A stretch of DNA of 64,000 nucleotides, taken from NCBI RefSeq assembly GCF_020731285.1, contig NZ_JAJFOW010000007.1:62001-126000 (forward strand), read 5' to 3'. The DNA comes from Cohnella baijiui (GTDB lineage: Bacteria > Bacillota > Bacilli > Paenibacillales > Paenibacillaceae). Below the pieces are notes generated by a model. That model saw only the letters and a list, made by a program, of their open reading frames with translations, was not told the DNA's origin and made no database searches. Of the stretch, positions 10,529 to 19,674 are shown in pieces (within the stretch, counting starts at the first letter, position 1; each line of letters begins with the position of its first letter). The translations under genes were made by a program, and so were the position numbers.

Positions 10529-11239
10529 CTGAGTCAGCTAAACGTCGGCATCGCCTTTTTCGCGGGGCTGGCTTCCTTTATCTCGCCGTGCTGTCTGCCG
10601 CTGTACCCGTCTTATCTTTCTTATATTACCGGCATCTCGGTCAGCCAGCTGAAAACGGACTCCAGCCGTGAAGTACGCGCCAAGACGATGGCGCACACGT
10701 TTTTCTTCATTCTCGGGTTTTCCTTCGTTTTTTTTACGCTGAGCTACACGGCCAACGCATTCGCCATGACGTTCCGCGAATACCAGGACGTCATTCGCCA
10801 GATATCGGCCATACTGATCGTCCTGATGGGACTGTTTTTACTCGGCATCTTCCAGCCGCAGCTCTTGCTGAAGGAGCGCAAGCTGAACGTAAGTTGGCGT
10901 CCGGCCGGCTACATCGGCTCGTTTATTTTCGGCGTCGGCTTTTCGGCGGGCTGGTCGCCGTGCGTCGGTCCGATTCTCGGCTCGATTTTGCTCATGGCCG
11001 CAAGCGAACCCGGCACTTGGGCTACGCTGACGGCCGCTTATTCGCTCGGATTCGGCGTTCCTTTTTTCGTACTGGCGTTTTTCCTCGGTTCGACGCGCTG
11101 GATTCTGAAGTACTCCAATCGGCTGATGAAGATCGGCGGCGCGCTCATGATCGTCATGGGTGTACTGCTGTTCACCGACCGCATGACGTACGTGACCATC
11201 TGGCTGAACTCGATTACGCCGAACTGGTTGAAGTTCTGA
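10529..11239 (+). CDS. ccdA: Cytochrome c biogenesis protein CcdA, CTG start
   Basis: CcdA passes electrons from cytoplasmic thioredoxin across the membrane to extracytoplasmic thiol-disulfide proteins. The product has about six helices and the two redox cysteine motifs SPCC(LPLYPS) near residue 21 and SPCVGP in mid-protein. No ATG, GTG or TTG lies near the conserved N-terminus. A CTG at 10529 sits 8 bases after AAGGAGG and yields 236 residues beginning (M)SQLNVGIAFFAGLASF, matching the length of B. subtilis CcdA. The first ATG (10688) would delete the SPCC motif. It follows the znu operon by about 50 bases. Confidence 0.9.
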   Translation: MSQLNVGIAFFAGLASFISPCCLPLYPSYLSYITGISVSQLKTDSSREVRAKTMAHTFFFILGFSFVFFTLSYTANAFAMTFREYQDVIRQISAILIVLMGLFLLGIFQPQLLLKERKLNVSWRPAGYIGSFIFGVGFSAGWSPCVGPILGSILLMAASEPGTWATLTAAYSLGFGVPFFVLAFFLGSTRWILKYSNRLMKIGGALMIVMGVLLFTDRMTYVTIWLNSITPNWLKF

Positions 11240-11264
11240 TCGCGATCCAGACGATCGGCGCACC

Positions 11265-11303
11265 AAAGCCCGCCCCGCATTCGCAGCGGAAGGCGGGCTT
11301 TTT
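11265..11303 (+). terminator. Terminator of ccdA
   Basis: AAAGCCCGCC (11265-11274) pairs with GGCGGGCTTT, followed by more Ts. Confidence 0.85.
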
Positions 11304-11373
11304 GCTCCTCGTGTACGACGGGGGAAGGGGGGACATCCGGGGCAGGCGGTTGGTTGATCTTCCCTTGGCGCGC

Positions 11374-11403
11374 TTGCCCTCGTCCCTTTCGGCGGTGTAT
11401 GAT
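11374..11403 (+). promoter_or_regulatory. Promoter of mntR
   Basis: TTGCCC (11374-11379), 18 bases, TATGAT (11398-11403), about 40 bases before the GTG start. Confidence 0.55.
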
Positions 11404-11441
11404 ACTAAGAGCAGTCAACGGTCGGGAAAGGGGAATACGCG

Positions 11442-11864
11442 GTGCCGACGCCAAGTATGGAAGATTATCTGGAGCGCATCTACCGTTTGATCGACGAGAA
11501 AGGGTATGCGCGGGTCTCGGATATCGCGGAAGGTCTGGAGGTTCATCCATCGTCCGTCACGAAGATGATCCAGAAGCTGGACAAGGACAATTACCTGATC
11601 TACGAGAAATATCGCGGTCTGGTATTGACCAACAAAGGAAAGAAAATCGGCAAGCGGCTGGTCGACCGTCATCATCTGCTGGAATCGTTCCTGCAGACGA
11701 TCGGCGTCCAGGAGGAAAACATCTACAAAGACGTTGAAGGAATCGAACATCATCTGAGCTGGGACTCCATCACCTGCATCGAGACGCTCGTCGAATATTT
11801 CAACCGCGACGCTTCTCGCTCCGAAGAGTTGAAGCGCATCCGCGCGGAATTGGATACGGAATGA
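11442..11864 (+). CDS. mntR: Manganese-responsive transcriptional regulator MntR
   Basis: This 140-residue DtxR-family repressor is highly similar to B. subtilis Mnt[14 protein letters not shown], then the winged-helix stretch [31 protein letters not shown], and the C-terminal dimer domain with GIEHHLSW. The manganese ligands are visible (D8 and E11, plus histidines and glutamates of the VEGIEHH region). With Mn(II) it represses manganese uptake genes. The start is GTG at 11442. No Mn transporter is in the window, so its targets lie elsewhere. Confidence 0.96.
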   Translation: MPTPSMEDYLERIYRLIDEKGYARVSDIAEGLEVHPSSVTKMIQKLDKDNYLIYEKYRGLVLTNKGKKIGKRLVDRHHLLESFLQTIGVQEENIYKDVEGIEHHLSWDSITCIETLVEYFNRDASRSEELKRIRAELDTE

Positions 11865-11868
11865 ACAA

Positions 11869-11893
11869 CGTCCGCCTGCGCGGGCGTTTTTTT
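11869..11893 (+). terminator. Terminator of mntR
   Basis: CGTCCGC (11869-11875), a CTGC loop and GCGGGCG (11880-11886, one G-U pair), followed by seven Ts. Confidence 0.85.
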
Positions 11894-11961
11894 ATGTGCG
11901 GAAAATGAATGGCGCCACTCCCCACGGGTTTTGCGGGTGTTAAGGGAGGCGAACCCCGCAT

Positions 11962-13008
11962 ATGCATGGAGCGACACGACATGCGCGGGTGGGATGCGGG
12001 ATGAAGGTAAACGGGGTTTTCGAGGGCGGGGGCGTCAGAGGCATCTCGCTCGCCGGAGCGGTGCGCGCGGCGGAGCTTGCCGGCGTATCGTTCCACCAGG
12101 TGGCGGGCACGTCGGCCGGAAGCATCGTGGCCGCCCTTACCGCCGCGGGCTATACGGCTACGGAAATGAGGGAGATTATCTCCGCCATGCCGTTCTCCAA
12201 GTTTTTGCAGCGCGCGCCGATCTTCAACGTCAAGGTGCTCGGGCCCGTCGTCCGGCTTTTTTTGCGAAAGGGGCTGTACGCCGGGGACGCGCTCCAGCTT
12301 TGGGCGTCGCAACTGCTGGCGGCCAAAGGCATTCGCACCTTCGGCGACCTGCCTCACTGCAAACTGCGGATCATCGCCTCCGACATCACGAACGGAAAGC
12401 TTCTCGTCCTGCCCGAAGACATCGCGGATTATGGGATCGATCCGATGCGCTTCAGCGTCGCCAAGGCGATCCGTATGAGCGCGAGCATTCCGTATTTCTT
12501 CGATCCGGTCATTATCCGTCAACCGATGAGGCCTCGATTGGGGAAGCGGCTGAGGCCCGAATTCGTCAAAATTTCCTATATTGTCGACGGAGGCCTGCTC
12601 AGCAACTTTCCGCTATGGGTGTTCAAACAGGACGAAGGAGAAGGCGGCTCGCTGCCGGTGCTCGGCTTTCAGATGGTCGGCCGGCCGAACCCGCGCGGAC
12701 ATCGGATCGGCGGGCCGTTCTCCATGTTTTACGCCATGTTCGAAACGATGCTGAGCGCTCACGACGAAAGGTATATCGAAAAGGACAACCGCATTCGCAC
12801 GATCAAGATCCCGACGATGGGCGTTCGAACGACGGAGTTTCATCCGACTGCGGAACAGATGGAGGCGCTCTATCAATCCGGCTTCGAAGCCGGGCAATCC
12901 TACTTCGGCCGAATGGACCGCCGGACGTGCACCATCCCGCTGGATATCGAGCAGCCTCCGGAACGGCGCGGCGATGGGGCGGGACCGCGGGTGAACTTCA
13001 GGAAGTAA
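11962..13008 (+). CDS. yqhO: Patatin-like phospholipase family protein (YqhO type)
   Basis: The protein has the patatin features: an oxyanion loop GGGVRG, the nucleophile elbow GTSAGS and the catalytic Asp in DGGLLSNFP, so it is probably a lipid acyl hydrolase of the cytoplasm or membrane face. The start at 11962 is served by AAGGGAGG 12 bases upstream. An in-frame ATG at 12001 (MKVNGVFEGGG) is equally plausible and closer to family N-termini. The position after mntR matches yqhO of B. subtilis. The substrate is unknown. Confidence 0.88.
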   Translation: MHGATRHARVGCGMKVNGVFEGGGVRGISLAGAVRAAELAGVSFHQVAGTSAGSIVAALTAAGYTATEMREIISAMPFSKFLQRAPIFNVKVLGPVVRLFLRKGLYAGDALQLWASQLLAAKGIRTFGDLPHCKLRIIASDITNGKLLVLPEDIADYGIDPMRFSVAKAIRMSASIPYFFDPVIIRQPMRPRLGKRLRPEFVKISYIVDGGLLSNFPLWVFKQDEGEGGSLPVLGFQMVGRPNPRGHRIGGPFSMFYAMFETMLSAHDERYIEKDNRIRTIKIPTMGVRTTEFHPTAEQMEALYQSGFEAGQSYFGRMDRRTCTIPLDIEQPPERRGDGAGPRVNFRK

Positions 13009-13040
13009 CCTGTGCGTCGCGGTTCGTCCCCGCAACAATA

Positions 13041-13070
13041 AAGCGCCGCCCCGGGAGAGGGGCGGCGCTT
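13041..13070. terminator. Hairpin between convergent yqhO and yqhP
   Basis: A perfect 12-bp stem, AAGCGCCGCCCC (13041-13052) with its complement (13059-13070), has a six-base loop. It probably acts on both strands, though the T tracts are poor. Confidence 0.7.
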
Positions 13071-13083
13071 GCGCCTGAAACGT

Positions 13084-13410
13084 TTAGTGATAAGGAGGCG
13101 GTTCGTCGTCGCGGTTTTTGTTGCCTTCGATGACGCGGAACGGCATCTGGCGGCGTCTCGGCTTGTCGGCTTCGGCGCGCGACTGCTGCCGCTTTCGGCT
13201 CTGGACGGCCGCGCGGTGATAGGCGGACCGGGACGAGCCGCCGCGGGCGAAGCGGGAGGGTGGGAATTTGTACAGCAGCCAGACGATCGCGATCAGGGCG
13301 ACCGGAATGAGGAGACCAAGCGCTCCTTGTTGGATCTGCCCGAACAAACCGATGGCGATCAGGACGATCAGTACAACCAGGAAAGGGCTGATCCTTCTCT
13401 GCGTACCCAT
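13084..13410 (-). CDS. Small membrane protein at the yqhP position
   Basis: The 108-residue product has two hydrophobic segments (ISPFLVVLIVLIAIGLFGQI and LGLLIPVALIAIVWLLY) followed by a basic, Arg/Ser/Gln-rich C-terminal tail. The ATG at 13410 is chosen because AAGGAGG lies 8 bases upstream; a longer start at 13428 would place this site inside the gene. It lies just downstream of yqhQ on the same strand, and by position corresponds to yqhP of B. subtilis. Function unknown. Confidence 0.75.
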   Translation of the reverse strand: MGTQRRISPFLVVLIVLIAIGLFGQIQQGALGLLIPVALIAIVWLLYKFPPSRFARGGSSRSAYHRAAVQSRKRQQSRAEADKPRRRQMPFRVIEGNKNRDDEPPPYH

Positions 13411-13447
13411 GTGGAACGCCTCCTTCATGTCAAAGTGAACGACCGGC

Positions 13448-14413
13448 CTACGAAACCTGAGCGCTGCGATCCAGCTCCCGCATCCGGTTGAACGATGCGA
13501 TGGAAACCGCCACCTGGTCGTCGTTCGGCTCTTTGGTCGTCAACAGCTGAAGCCAAAGACCCGGGTAGCCGAGATAGCGGAGCACCGGAATATCCCGCAG
13601 CGCGTTGGTCCAACGGAGTACCTCGTACGAGATGCCGATGACGACGGGCAGCAGCACGATGCGCATCCAGATCCGCTCCCAGATGGTGTCCCAGGAGAAA
13701 ATCGGAAACGAATAGAGAACGACGCCGACCAGGACTGTGAAAATGATGAAGCTGCTGCCGCAGCGGTAGTGCAGGCGCGTGAACTTCTGCACGTTGTCGA
13801 CGGTCAGCTCGGCTCCCGCCTCGTAGGCGCTGATGACCTTGTGCTCGGCGCCGTGGTATTGGAACAACCGCTTCATGAGCGGCGTCTTCGAGATGAACCA
13901 AAGGTAAAAGAGCAGCAATGCGATCTTGATGGCGCCTTCAAGGAGGTTGTGCAATATTTTATTCGAGAATGCGTGTCCGAAGATCACGCTTTCCAAAAAA
14001 GCGGGCACGGAAACGAAAATTAATTTACCGACGACGAAGGAAAGCACCCCGACGACCGCGACACCCAGAATCATGGAGAGGCTCCACTTTTCCTTTTCCT
14101 TCTCCCCGGTTTTCTCCGCGCCTTCGGCATCCGATTCGTCCTCGGCGTACGCCTCTGCGGAGAAGTTCAAATGCTGCGAGCCTTTGGCGGCGGATTCGAC
14201 GATGCCGACGATCCCCCGGACAAACGGAATTTTCTTGAGCGCCGTCAGCAATCCGTTTCGGGAGGGCTTCTTTGGCACCTCGTAAAACGCGATCTCTTGA
14301 TTTTTCCGCCGTACGGCCGTCACGTGCACGCTTCGTCCGGCGAACATGACGCCCTCGATGACGGCTTGTCCCCCGTAAACGGCGGTTGATTGTTCTGCCA
14401 CGCGATTCACCAT
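13448..14413 (-). CDS. yqhQ: DUF1385 family membrane protein YqhQ
   Basis: This 321-residue protein has the DUF1385 signatures YGGQAVIEGVMFAGR near the N-terminus, FQYHGAEHKVISAYEAG in the middle and LHYRCGSSFIIF, with about four membrane helices. A charged loop (residues about 85-110, rich in Glu and Lys) precedes the first helix. The family is widespread in Firmicutes, and its function is not established. It is divergent from yqhR and lies in the conserved yqhO-yqhT gene order. Confidence 0.92.
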   Translation of the reverse strand: MVNRVAEQSTAVYGGQAVIEGVMFAGRSVHVTAVRRKNQEIAFYEVPKKPSRNGLLTALKKIPFVRGIVGIVESAAKGSQHLNFSAEAYAEDESDAEGAEKTGEKEKEKWSLSMILGVAVVGVLSFVVGKLIFVSVPAFLESVIFGHAFSNKILHNLLEGAIKIALLLFYLWFISKTPLMKRLFQYHGAEHKVISAYEAGAELTVDNVQKFTRLHYRCGSSFIIFTVLVGVVLYSFPIFSWDTIWERIWMRIVLLPVVIGISYEVLRWTNALRDIPVLRYLGYPGLWLQLLTTKEPNDDQVAVSIASFNRMRELDRSAQVS

Positions 14414-14585
14414 CTCTCGTCAATCTCTGGAAGCCTAGGCCTCTAGTTACCCCTTATTTTACAGGATAAACATCCGATTTGCCACCGGTAGCGCCGGGCC
14501 AGCTCGCCTCCTGCCGATTAATTAGGATGCGGGGCGATCATACTATTGGAAATGCCGATTATCGGCCCGGGAGGAAGGAAATGCG

Positions 14586-15110
14586 ATGGAGAAAAAGGAG
14601 CGCCAAAGCGGCGAAGCGCCCCGCACGATGCCCCCGGCCCTGTTCGTCCTGATCCTCGGCGTATGCGGCGGCGTCATCTGGGGTCTGGCGCGGTGGCTGG
14701 CCGTGGCGCTGAGTTTCACCAAGGTCCCGCAAGCGTTTTTGGCGGATCCGTGGATCAAACGGGCGTCGTTGAATACGTTCGGGTGGCATCTGGCGGGGCT
14801 CGGGATGTTCGTCCTCATGACCATCGTCGCCGCGTTTGTCTACTGGCTGCTGCTGGGCAAGCTAGCCGGTCCCTGGCCAGGCTTCTGGTTCGGACTGGCT
14901 TGGTGGGCGCTGCTGTTCGGGATCGGACCGGCGACGGGCGCGATTCCGCCACTGCGGACGATCGGGTGGAACAGTATCTTTTCAGAGCTGTGCCTGTACG
15001 TCGTCTGGGGTTTGTTTATCGGCTACAGCTACGCCTTCGAATTTCATGACGAGTCGGCCCGTGAACCGGCCAAGGCCGATTCCGGAGAGCAGCCGCAGCC
15101 CGCGTCCTGA
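14586..15110 (+). CDS. yqhR: YqhR family membrane protein
   Basis: A 174-residue protein with four predicted transmembrane helices (around residues 17-40, 62-88, 98-118 and 130-148) and polar termini. LARWLAVALSFTKVPQAFL and the position between yqhQ and aroQ identify it as YqhR. A GGGAGGAAGG site precedes the ATG. Its role is unknown. Confidence 0.85.
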   Translation: MEKKERQSGEAPRTMPPALFVLILGVCGGVIWGLARWLAVALSFTKVPQAFLADPWIKRASLNTFGWHLAGLGMFVLMTIVAAFVYWLLLGKLAGPWPGFWFGLAWWALLFGIGPATGAIPPLRTIGWNSIFSELCLYVVWGLFIGYSYAFEFHDESAREPAKADSGEQPQPAS

Positions 15111-15241
15111 GACGGCGAGGACAGTGGCCCGATCCCCGTCCGCTATGCTACAATAACGGATGAACATGACGCAGGATATGGCGGTCCCGGCACGTCCGTC
15201 GCCCCGGGACCGCCGTCGTCATCAGCGGAGGGGATCAGGGA

Positions 15242-15727
15242 ATGCGAAGCATTCTAGTATTGAACGGGCCGAACCTGAACATGCTCGGCATCCGCGAGCC
15301 CGGCGTCTACGGCAGCTCGACGCTGCAGGACATCGAGACGCGGCTGCGGGCGGCGGGGGAGCGTCTGCAAGCGGAATTGCACTTTTTTCAATCGAACCAC
15401 GAAGGCGCCTTGCTGGACGAGATCCATGCGGCATACGGACGCCGGGACGGCATCCTGATCAATCCGGGCGCGTTCACCCATACGAGCGTCGCGCTGCGGG
15501 ACGGGATCGCGTCCGTCGGGCTGCCGGCCGTTGAGGTGCATCTGTCCAACGTCTACAAGCGCGAGCCGTTCCGGCACAAGTCGCTGACCGCGCCGGTCTG
15601 CGTCGGTCAGATCGCGGGCTTCGGCGCGCACGGGTACGAATTGGGGCTGGAGGCCCTGCTGCAGTACATAACCGATCAACAAGAGGCGCAACATCTAACA
15701 CATGGGGGTGCGGGACATGCCGAATAA
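15242..15727 (+). CDS. aroQ: 3-dehydroquinate dehydratase, type II
   Basis: This shikimate-pathway enzyme converts 3-dehydroquinate to 3-dehydroshikimate. The 161-residue protein shows the type II features: [19 protein letters not shown] with the catalytic Tyr, [44 protein letters not shown] and [17 protein letters not shown]. It would assemble as a dodecamer in the cytoplasm. The next gene, yqhT, starts inside its last codons, indicating an operon. Confidence 0.96.
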   Translation: MRSILVLNGPNLNMLGIREPGVYGSSTLQDIETRLRAAGERLQAELHFFQSNHEGALLDEIHAAYGRRDGILINPGAFTHTSVALRDGIASVGLPAVEVHLSNVYKREPFRHKSLTAPVCVGQIAGFGAHGYELGLEALLQYITDQQEAQHLTHGGAGHAE

Positions 15728-16793
15728 TCGCGTACGGCGACTGAGAGAGCTGCTGTCGTCGCTCGGGGGAGAAGCCATTCTGATCACGAACGCCGTGAAC
15801 CGCCGGTACTTGACCGGATTCACCGGGTCTTCCGGCGTCGTGCTCGTCACGGAGAGTCACGCGGCGCTGCTGACGGACTTCCGTTATCGGGAGCAGGCGC
15901 CTCAGCAGGCGGTCGGATTCGAAATCGTCGAACATGCGGCGGGCATTTACGCCACCGTGGCCGAGCTGCTCAAGAAATGGGGCGTCGCCAAGCTGCTCTT
16001 CGAAGATCAGCATGTGACGTTCGCCGCCTACACCTCCATCCGCGAGCAGCTTCAGCCGGTCGAGCTGATCCCCGCTGGGATGCCGGTCGAGCAGCTCCGG
16101 ATGGTGAAGGACGAGGGAGAGATCGCCGTCATCCAGGATGCCGCGGACATCGCGGATCAGGCGTTCGCCCATATTCTCTCGCATCTGAAGCCGGGCGTTA
16201 CCGAGCGCCAGATCGCGCTGGAGCTCGAATTTTTCATGAGGAGTCTGGGCGCTTCGGGGACGTCGTTCGAGACGATCGTGGCGTCCGGCGAGCGCTCGGC
16301 GATGCCGCACGGCGTGGCGAGCGACCGCGTCATCGGCAGCGGCGAGTTCGTCACGCTGGATTACGGAGCTTCCTATCAAGGGTACGTCTCCGACCTGACG
16401 CGGACGGTCGTCGTCGGACCCGCCAGCGACAAGCATCGCGAAATCTACGGGATCGTGCTCGAATCGCAGCTTTACGCGCTCGAGCATTTGAAGCCCGGCA
16501 TGACGGGACGCGAAGGCGACGCCTTGACGAGAGATATCATCACGCGGTATGGTTATGGTGACCATTTTGGCCATGGGACGGGCCACGGCATCGGCATGGA
16601 GATCCATGAGGCGCCGAGACTGTCGCATCTGGCGGCCGACACGATTTTATCCCCCGGTCACGTCGTGACCGTCGAACCCGGCATTTATCTCCCCGGATTC
16701 GGCGGAGTAAGGATCGAGGACGACGTCGTGTTGACGGACACCGGGGTTAAAATACTTACGCATTCCCCGAAGGAACTGATCGTTCTGGAATAA
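15717..16793 (+). CDS. yqhT: Xaa-Pro peptidase (M24B family)
   Basis: This 358-residue aminopeptidase-P-like enzyme has a creatinase N-domain ([17 protein letters not shown]) and a pita-bread C-domain with the dimetal ligands: Asp residues in [18 protein letters not shown], His in [14 protein letters not shown] and Glu residues in [18 protein letters not shown]. It probably removes N-terminal residues from Xaa-Pro peptides. The ATG at 15717 has a GGGGGTG site; an in-frame ATG at 15702 would add five residues. It overlaps aroQ and precedes efp by about 35 bases, as in B. subtilis. Confidence 0.93.
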   Translation: MPNNRVRRLRELLSSLGGEAILITNAVNRRYLTGFTGSSGVVLVTESHAALLTDFRYREQAPQQAVGFEIVEHAAGIYATVAELLKKWGVAKLLFEDQHVTFAAYTSIREQLQPVELIPAGMPVEQLRMVKDEGEIAVIQDAADIADQAFAHILSHLKPGVTERQIALELEFFMRSLGASGTSFETIVASGERSAMPHGVASDRVIGSGEFVTLDYGASYQGYVSDLTRTVVVGPASDKHREIYGIVLESQLYALEHLKPGMTGREGDALTRDIITRYGYGDHFGHGTGHGIGMEIHEAPRLSHLAADTILSPGHVVTVEPGIYLPGFGGVRIEDDVVLTDTGVKILTHSPKELIVLE

Positions 16794-16829
16794 GGGAAAG
16801 CCACGCTTCCACAGGAGGGAATTTTTGCA

Positions 16830-17387
16830 GTGATTTCCGTTAACGATTTTAAAACGGGTCTGACCATCGAAGTGGATGGAGACCTCTGCACCGTCATTGA
16901 CTTTCAGCACGTCAAGCCGGGCAAAGGTGCGGCCTTCGTCCGCTCCAAGCTGAAAAACCTGCGCAACGGCAACGTCCTCGAAAAAACGTTCCGCGCGGGC
17001 GAGAACGTGACGCGGGCGCATGTTGAGAACCGTGCGGTGCAATATCTGTACAACTCGGGCTCCGAATATACGTTCATGGACAACGAAACCTACGACCAAT
17101 TCACGTTGGACAAGAAGCAGCTCGAGTGGGAGATCAACTTCCTCAAAGAGAACATGACCGTGAACATCACGAGCTACCAAGGCGAGATCCTCGGCATCAA
17201 CCTGCCGAACAACGTCGACCTGAAGGTCGTTGAGACCGAGCCGGGCATCAAAGGCAACACGGCGACCGGCGCCACGAAGAACGCTCGCCTCGAGACGGGC
17301 CACAACGTGCAAGTGCCGCTCTTCATTAACGAAGGCGACGTGCTGCTGATCGACACCCGCGAAGGCAAGTACATTTCTCGCGCTTAA
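16830..17387 (+). CDS. efp: Translation elongation factor P
   Basis: EF-P relieves ribosome stalling at polyproline sequences. The 185-residue protein has the KOW-like N domain and two OB domains, with the signature [38 protein letters not shown]. The tip residue is Lys32 in PGKGAAF, the residue that carries 5-aminopentanol in B. subtilis. The start is GTG at 16830 behind AGGAGGGA. It is close to the proline-peptidase gene and ends at a terminator. Confidence 0.98.
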   Translation: MISVNDFKTGLTIEVDGDLCTVIDFQHVKPGKGAAFVRSKLKNLRNGNVLEKTFRAGENVTRAHVENRAVQYLYNSGSEYTFMDNETYDQFTLDKKQLEWEINFLKENMTVNITSYQGEILGINLPNNVDLKVVETEPGIKGNTATGATKNARLETGHNVQVPLFINEGDVLLIDTREGKYISRA

Positions 17388-17410
17388 TCCAAGCGACGGC
17401 TAGGCAAGAG

Positions 17411-17449
17411 AGAGCCCCGTCCCGCCCCGAGCGGGAAGGGGCTCTTTGC
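17411..17449 (+). terminator. Terminator of efp
   Basis: AGAGCCCC (17411-17418) pairs with GGGGCTCT (17438-17445) around an inner CCCG/CGGG helix, followed by a short T run. Confidence 0.7.
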
Positions 17450-17621
17450 GTTCCGCCCCAGAATGTTCCCTTTAAATACCTGCGTTTTTCTTCTCCGCCA
17501 ACGATCCAAAAACGCAAGGGCCTTCTCTCTCGCCTTCTCTCTCGCCTTCCGATCTACCCGTCCGATGCCGAAACTGGATGAACCGTTTATTTTCTTGGTT
17601 TCTGGGTCTATGTACTTATGC

Positions 17622-17627
17622 TATAAT
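17622..17627 (+). promoter_or_regulatory. -10 element of the lysC promoter
   Basis: A consensus TATAAT at 17622-17627 lies 43 bases before the TTG start. The -35 is weak (TTCTGG with a 16-base spacer is the best candidate). Confidence 0.45.
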
Positions 17628-17669
17628 ATAATGCTGTATGCAGAGTTTTTGGTGAGGAGTGAAACCGCG

Positions 17670-18923
17670 TTGTCGTTAATCGTGATGAAATTCGGCGGCA
17701 GTTCCGTCGGCACCACGGAACGGATGCAGCGCGTGGCGCAGCGGATCGTAGAGAAAAAGCTGCAGGGCCACCGCGTCGTCGTCGTTGTGTCCGCCATGGG
17801 GGATACGACGGACGATCTGATCGACAAGTCCCTTGAGCTGAACGGCCAGCCGCCCGCCAGGGAAATGGATATGCTGCTCACGACGGGAGAGCAGATTTCC
17901 GTCGCGCTGCTGTCGATGACCATTCATAAACTGGGTCACGCCGCCAAGTCGTTTACCGGCTGGCAGGCGGGCATCGTGACCGAAGCGGTGCACGGGAAAG
18001 CCCGGATCTCCGATATTACGCCGACCCGCTTGTTCGCCGCGCTCGACGAGGGTAACGTCGCCATCGTCGCCGGCTTCCAGGGCATGACGGAAGACGGGGA
18101 GATTACGACGCTCGGCCGCGGAGGCTCGGATACGACGGCAGTCGCCCTCGCGGCGGCGCTGAAGGCGGACGTCTGCGAGATCTATACCGACGTAGACGGG
18201 GTGTATTCGACCGACCCCCGCGTCGTCAAGTGCGCGCGCAAGCTGGACGTCATCTCGTACGACGAGATGCTGGAACTGGCGAATCTGGGCGCGGCGGTGC
18301 TCCATCCGCGCGCCGTCGAATACGCGAAGCACTACAAGGTGAATCTCGTGGTTCGCTCGAGCTTCACGCAAAACGAAGGAACGCTCGTGAGGGAGGAAGC
18401 GGCAATGGAACAGGGAGTGGTCGTGAGCGGCATCGCTTTCGATAAAAACGTGGCGCGCATCAGCATTTTGGGCGTGCTGGACGAACCGGGCGTACTGGCC
18501 AACATTTTCGGCGCGCTGGCGAATGAAAGCATCGACGTCGACATCATCGTGCAAAGCGGCGTGTCGAACGGCAAGGCCGACTTCGCGTTCACCGTCTCGC
18601 TCGCGGACAGAGGCCGCGCGCTCGATGTGATTGAGAACGTGAGGGCGAAGGTGCCTTACGACGAAGCGACCTACGAAGAAGGGCTCGTCAAAGTATCCAT
18701 CGTCGGCGCGGGCATGGTCTCGAATCCGGGCGTCGCCGCCAAAATGTTCGACGTTATCTCCAAAGCCGGCGTCAGCATCAAGATGGTCAGCACCTCGGAA
18801 ATCAAGTGCTCGTGCGTCATCGCAGCCGAGCCGCTGCAGGACGTCGTGCGCGCGCTGCACACGGCATACGGCCTCGATACGGCCGATTCCGTCATTGTCG
18901 GCGGTCCGCAAGACCGCCGCTAA
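17670..18923 (+). CDS. lysC: Aspartate kinase, alpha-beta type
   Basis: The 417-residue enzyme phosphorylates aspartate, the first step towards lysine, diaminopimelate, methionine and threonine. The kinase domain opens VMKFGGSSVGTTERM and contains GFQGMTEDGEITTLGRGGSDTTAVALA; two ACT domains follow (VARISILGVLDEPGVLANIFGAL and VKVSIVGAGMVSNPGVAAKMF). The start is TTG at 17670 with GAGGAG upstream. A longer reading from 17463 covers the promoter (TATAAT at 17622) and is rejected. There is room for only about 40 bases of leader, so no lysine riboswitch is present. Confidence 0.95.
   Translation: MSLIVMKFGGSSVGTTERMQRVAQRIVEKKLQGHRVVVVVSAMGDTTDDLIDKSLELNGQPPAREMDMLLTTGEQISVALLSMTIHKLGHAAKSFTGWQAGIVTEAVHGKARISDITPTRLFAALDEGNVAIVAGFQGMTEDGEITTLGRGGSDTTAVALAAALKADVCEIYTDVDGVYSTDPRVVKCARKLDVISYDEMLELANLGAAVLHPRAVEYAKHYKVNLVVRSSFTQNEGTLVREEAAMEQGVVVSGIAFDKNVARISILGVLDEPGVLANIFGALANESIDVDIIVQSGVSNGKADFAFTVSLADRGRALDVIENVRAKVPYDEATYEEGLVKVSIVGAGMVSNPGVAAKMFDVISKAGVSIKMVSTSEIKCSCVIAAEPLQDVVRALHTAYGLDTADSVIVGGPQDRR
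18405..18923 (+). CDS. Internal in-frame start for an aspartokinase beta subunit
   Basis: Inside lysC and in the same frame, ATG at 18405 is preceded 7 bases upstream by GGGAGGA (18391-18397). It would yield a 172-residue protein consisting of the two ACT domains. B. subtilis aspartokinase II is known to make its beta subunit from just such an internal start, so the enzyme here is probably an alpha2-beta2 type. Whether the site is used is inferred. Confidence 0.65.
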   Translation: MEQGVVVSGIAFDKNVARISILGVLDEPGVLANIFGALANESIDVDIIVQSGVSNGKADFAFTVSLADRGRALDVIENVRAKVPYDEATYEEGLVKVSIVGAGMVSNPGVAAKMFDVISKAGVSIKMVSTSEIKCSCVIAAEPLQDVVRALHTAYGLDTADSVIVGGPQDRR

Positions 18924-18945
18924 TCGCAAACAGGGACTCCTATCG

Positions 18946-18977
18946 CCGCGCGGGCCGAAAGGCTTGCGCGGTTTTTT
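18946..18977 (+). terminator. Terminator of lysC
   Basis: CCGCGCGGGCC, a GAAA loop, GGCTTGCGCGG, then six Ts. The outer CCGCGC/GCGCGG stem is strong. Confidence 0.88.
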
Positions 18978-19004
18978 GCCGTCTGCCGCCGGGGCTTGGT
19001 CGTT

Positions 19005-19475
19005 CTACTTGCCGAGGAAGAAGTGGATCCCCTTCAAGATGACGACGGTGATCCCCGCTGCCATGAGCGGACCCACGGGCACGCCGCGCAAAAATACGAT
19101 GCCCGCAATCGAGCCGATGACGAGGCCCACGATCATTTGTGGATCGGCCTTGAGCAGATCGAGGCCTTTGCCGTTCAAATACGCGGCGATGGTTCCCCCG
19201 ATGAGCGCCACCCAGCCGATCCAGCTCGAAAACATGTTCATGACGTCCTTGACCTGAACTCTGCCCGCCGCGAACGGCACGAGCACGGCCATCGTTAGGA
19301 ATAGCAGGCCAAGCTCCAGTCCGCGCCGCTCGATCGCGGGCAAATAGCGCTCCAGGTGAACGAGCTTCACGACGAGCAGCACGCAAGCGGCCGTCGTAAT
19401 GATCGGAGAGCGGCCTATCAGCCCGATCACGATGAGCGCGACCAGCACCCAATCCCCGTTCATCGCACCGTACAT
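19005..19475 (-). CDS. DUF441 family membrane protein
   Basis: The 156-residue product has about four to five membrane helices and the DUF441 pattern: [27 protein letters not shown], then [18 protein letters not shown] and [24 protein letters not shown]. The start is the ATG at 19475, with AAGGGAAG upstream; readings extending to 19790 have no start signal. Function unknown. It sits between lysC and the phosphosulfolactate synthase gene. Confidence 0.88.
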   Translation of the reverse strand: MYGAMNGDWVLVALIVIGLIGRSPIITTAACVLLVVKLVHLERYLPAIERRGLELGLLFLTMAVLVPFAAGRVQVKDVMNMFSSWIGWVALIGGTIAAYLNGKGLDLLKADPQMIVGLVIGSIAGIVFLRGVPVGPLMAAGITVVILKGIHFFLGK

Positions 19476-19621
19476 CGTCGTTTCACTTCCCTTTTTCCGC
19501 GGATCGCCGCCGTTTCTTGTACATGCTACTACGATATGAGGACCGGCCTCCGGCTTAGAACGGACGCCTCCGATCCCCCGTCTGCGAATGGCGCCTCGGC
19601 ACCGCGGACCCCATCTCGCGC

Positions 19622-19657
19622 GAAAGCCCGGAAGATCCGAAGATCCGCCGGGCTTTC
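19622..19657 (-). terminator. Terminator of the phosphosulfolactate synthase gene
   Basis: GAAAGCCCGG (19622-19631) pairs with CCGGGCTTTC (19648-19657), just after the minus-strand stop. Confidence 0.65.
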
Positions 19658-19674
19658 CGCATTCGAACATCGAT

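Noticed and set aside
14535..14560. CATACTAT before yqhR as a sigma-E promoter
   Set aside because: The -10-like word is good, but no ATATT-like -35 is found 13-15 bases upstream.
17450..17669. Possible lysine riboswitch before lysC
   Set aside because: The promoter -10 at 17622 leaves only about 40 bases of leader, far too short for an L-box, and none of its conserved segments is seen.
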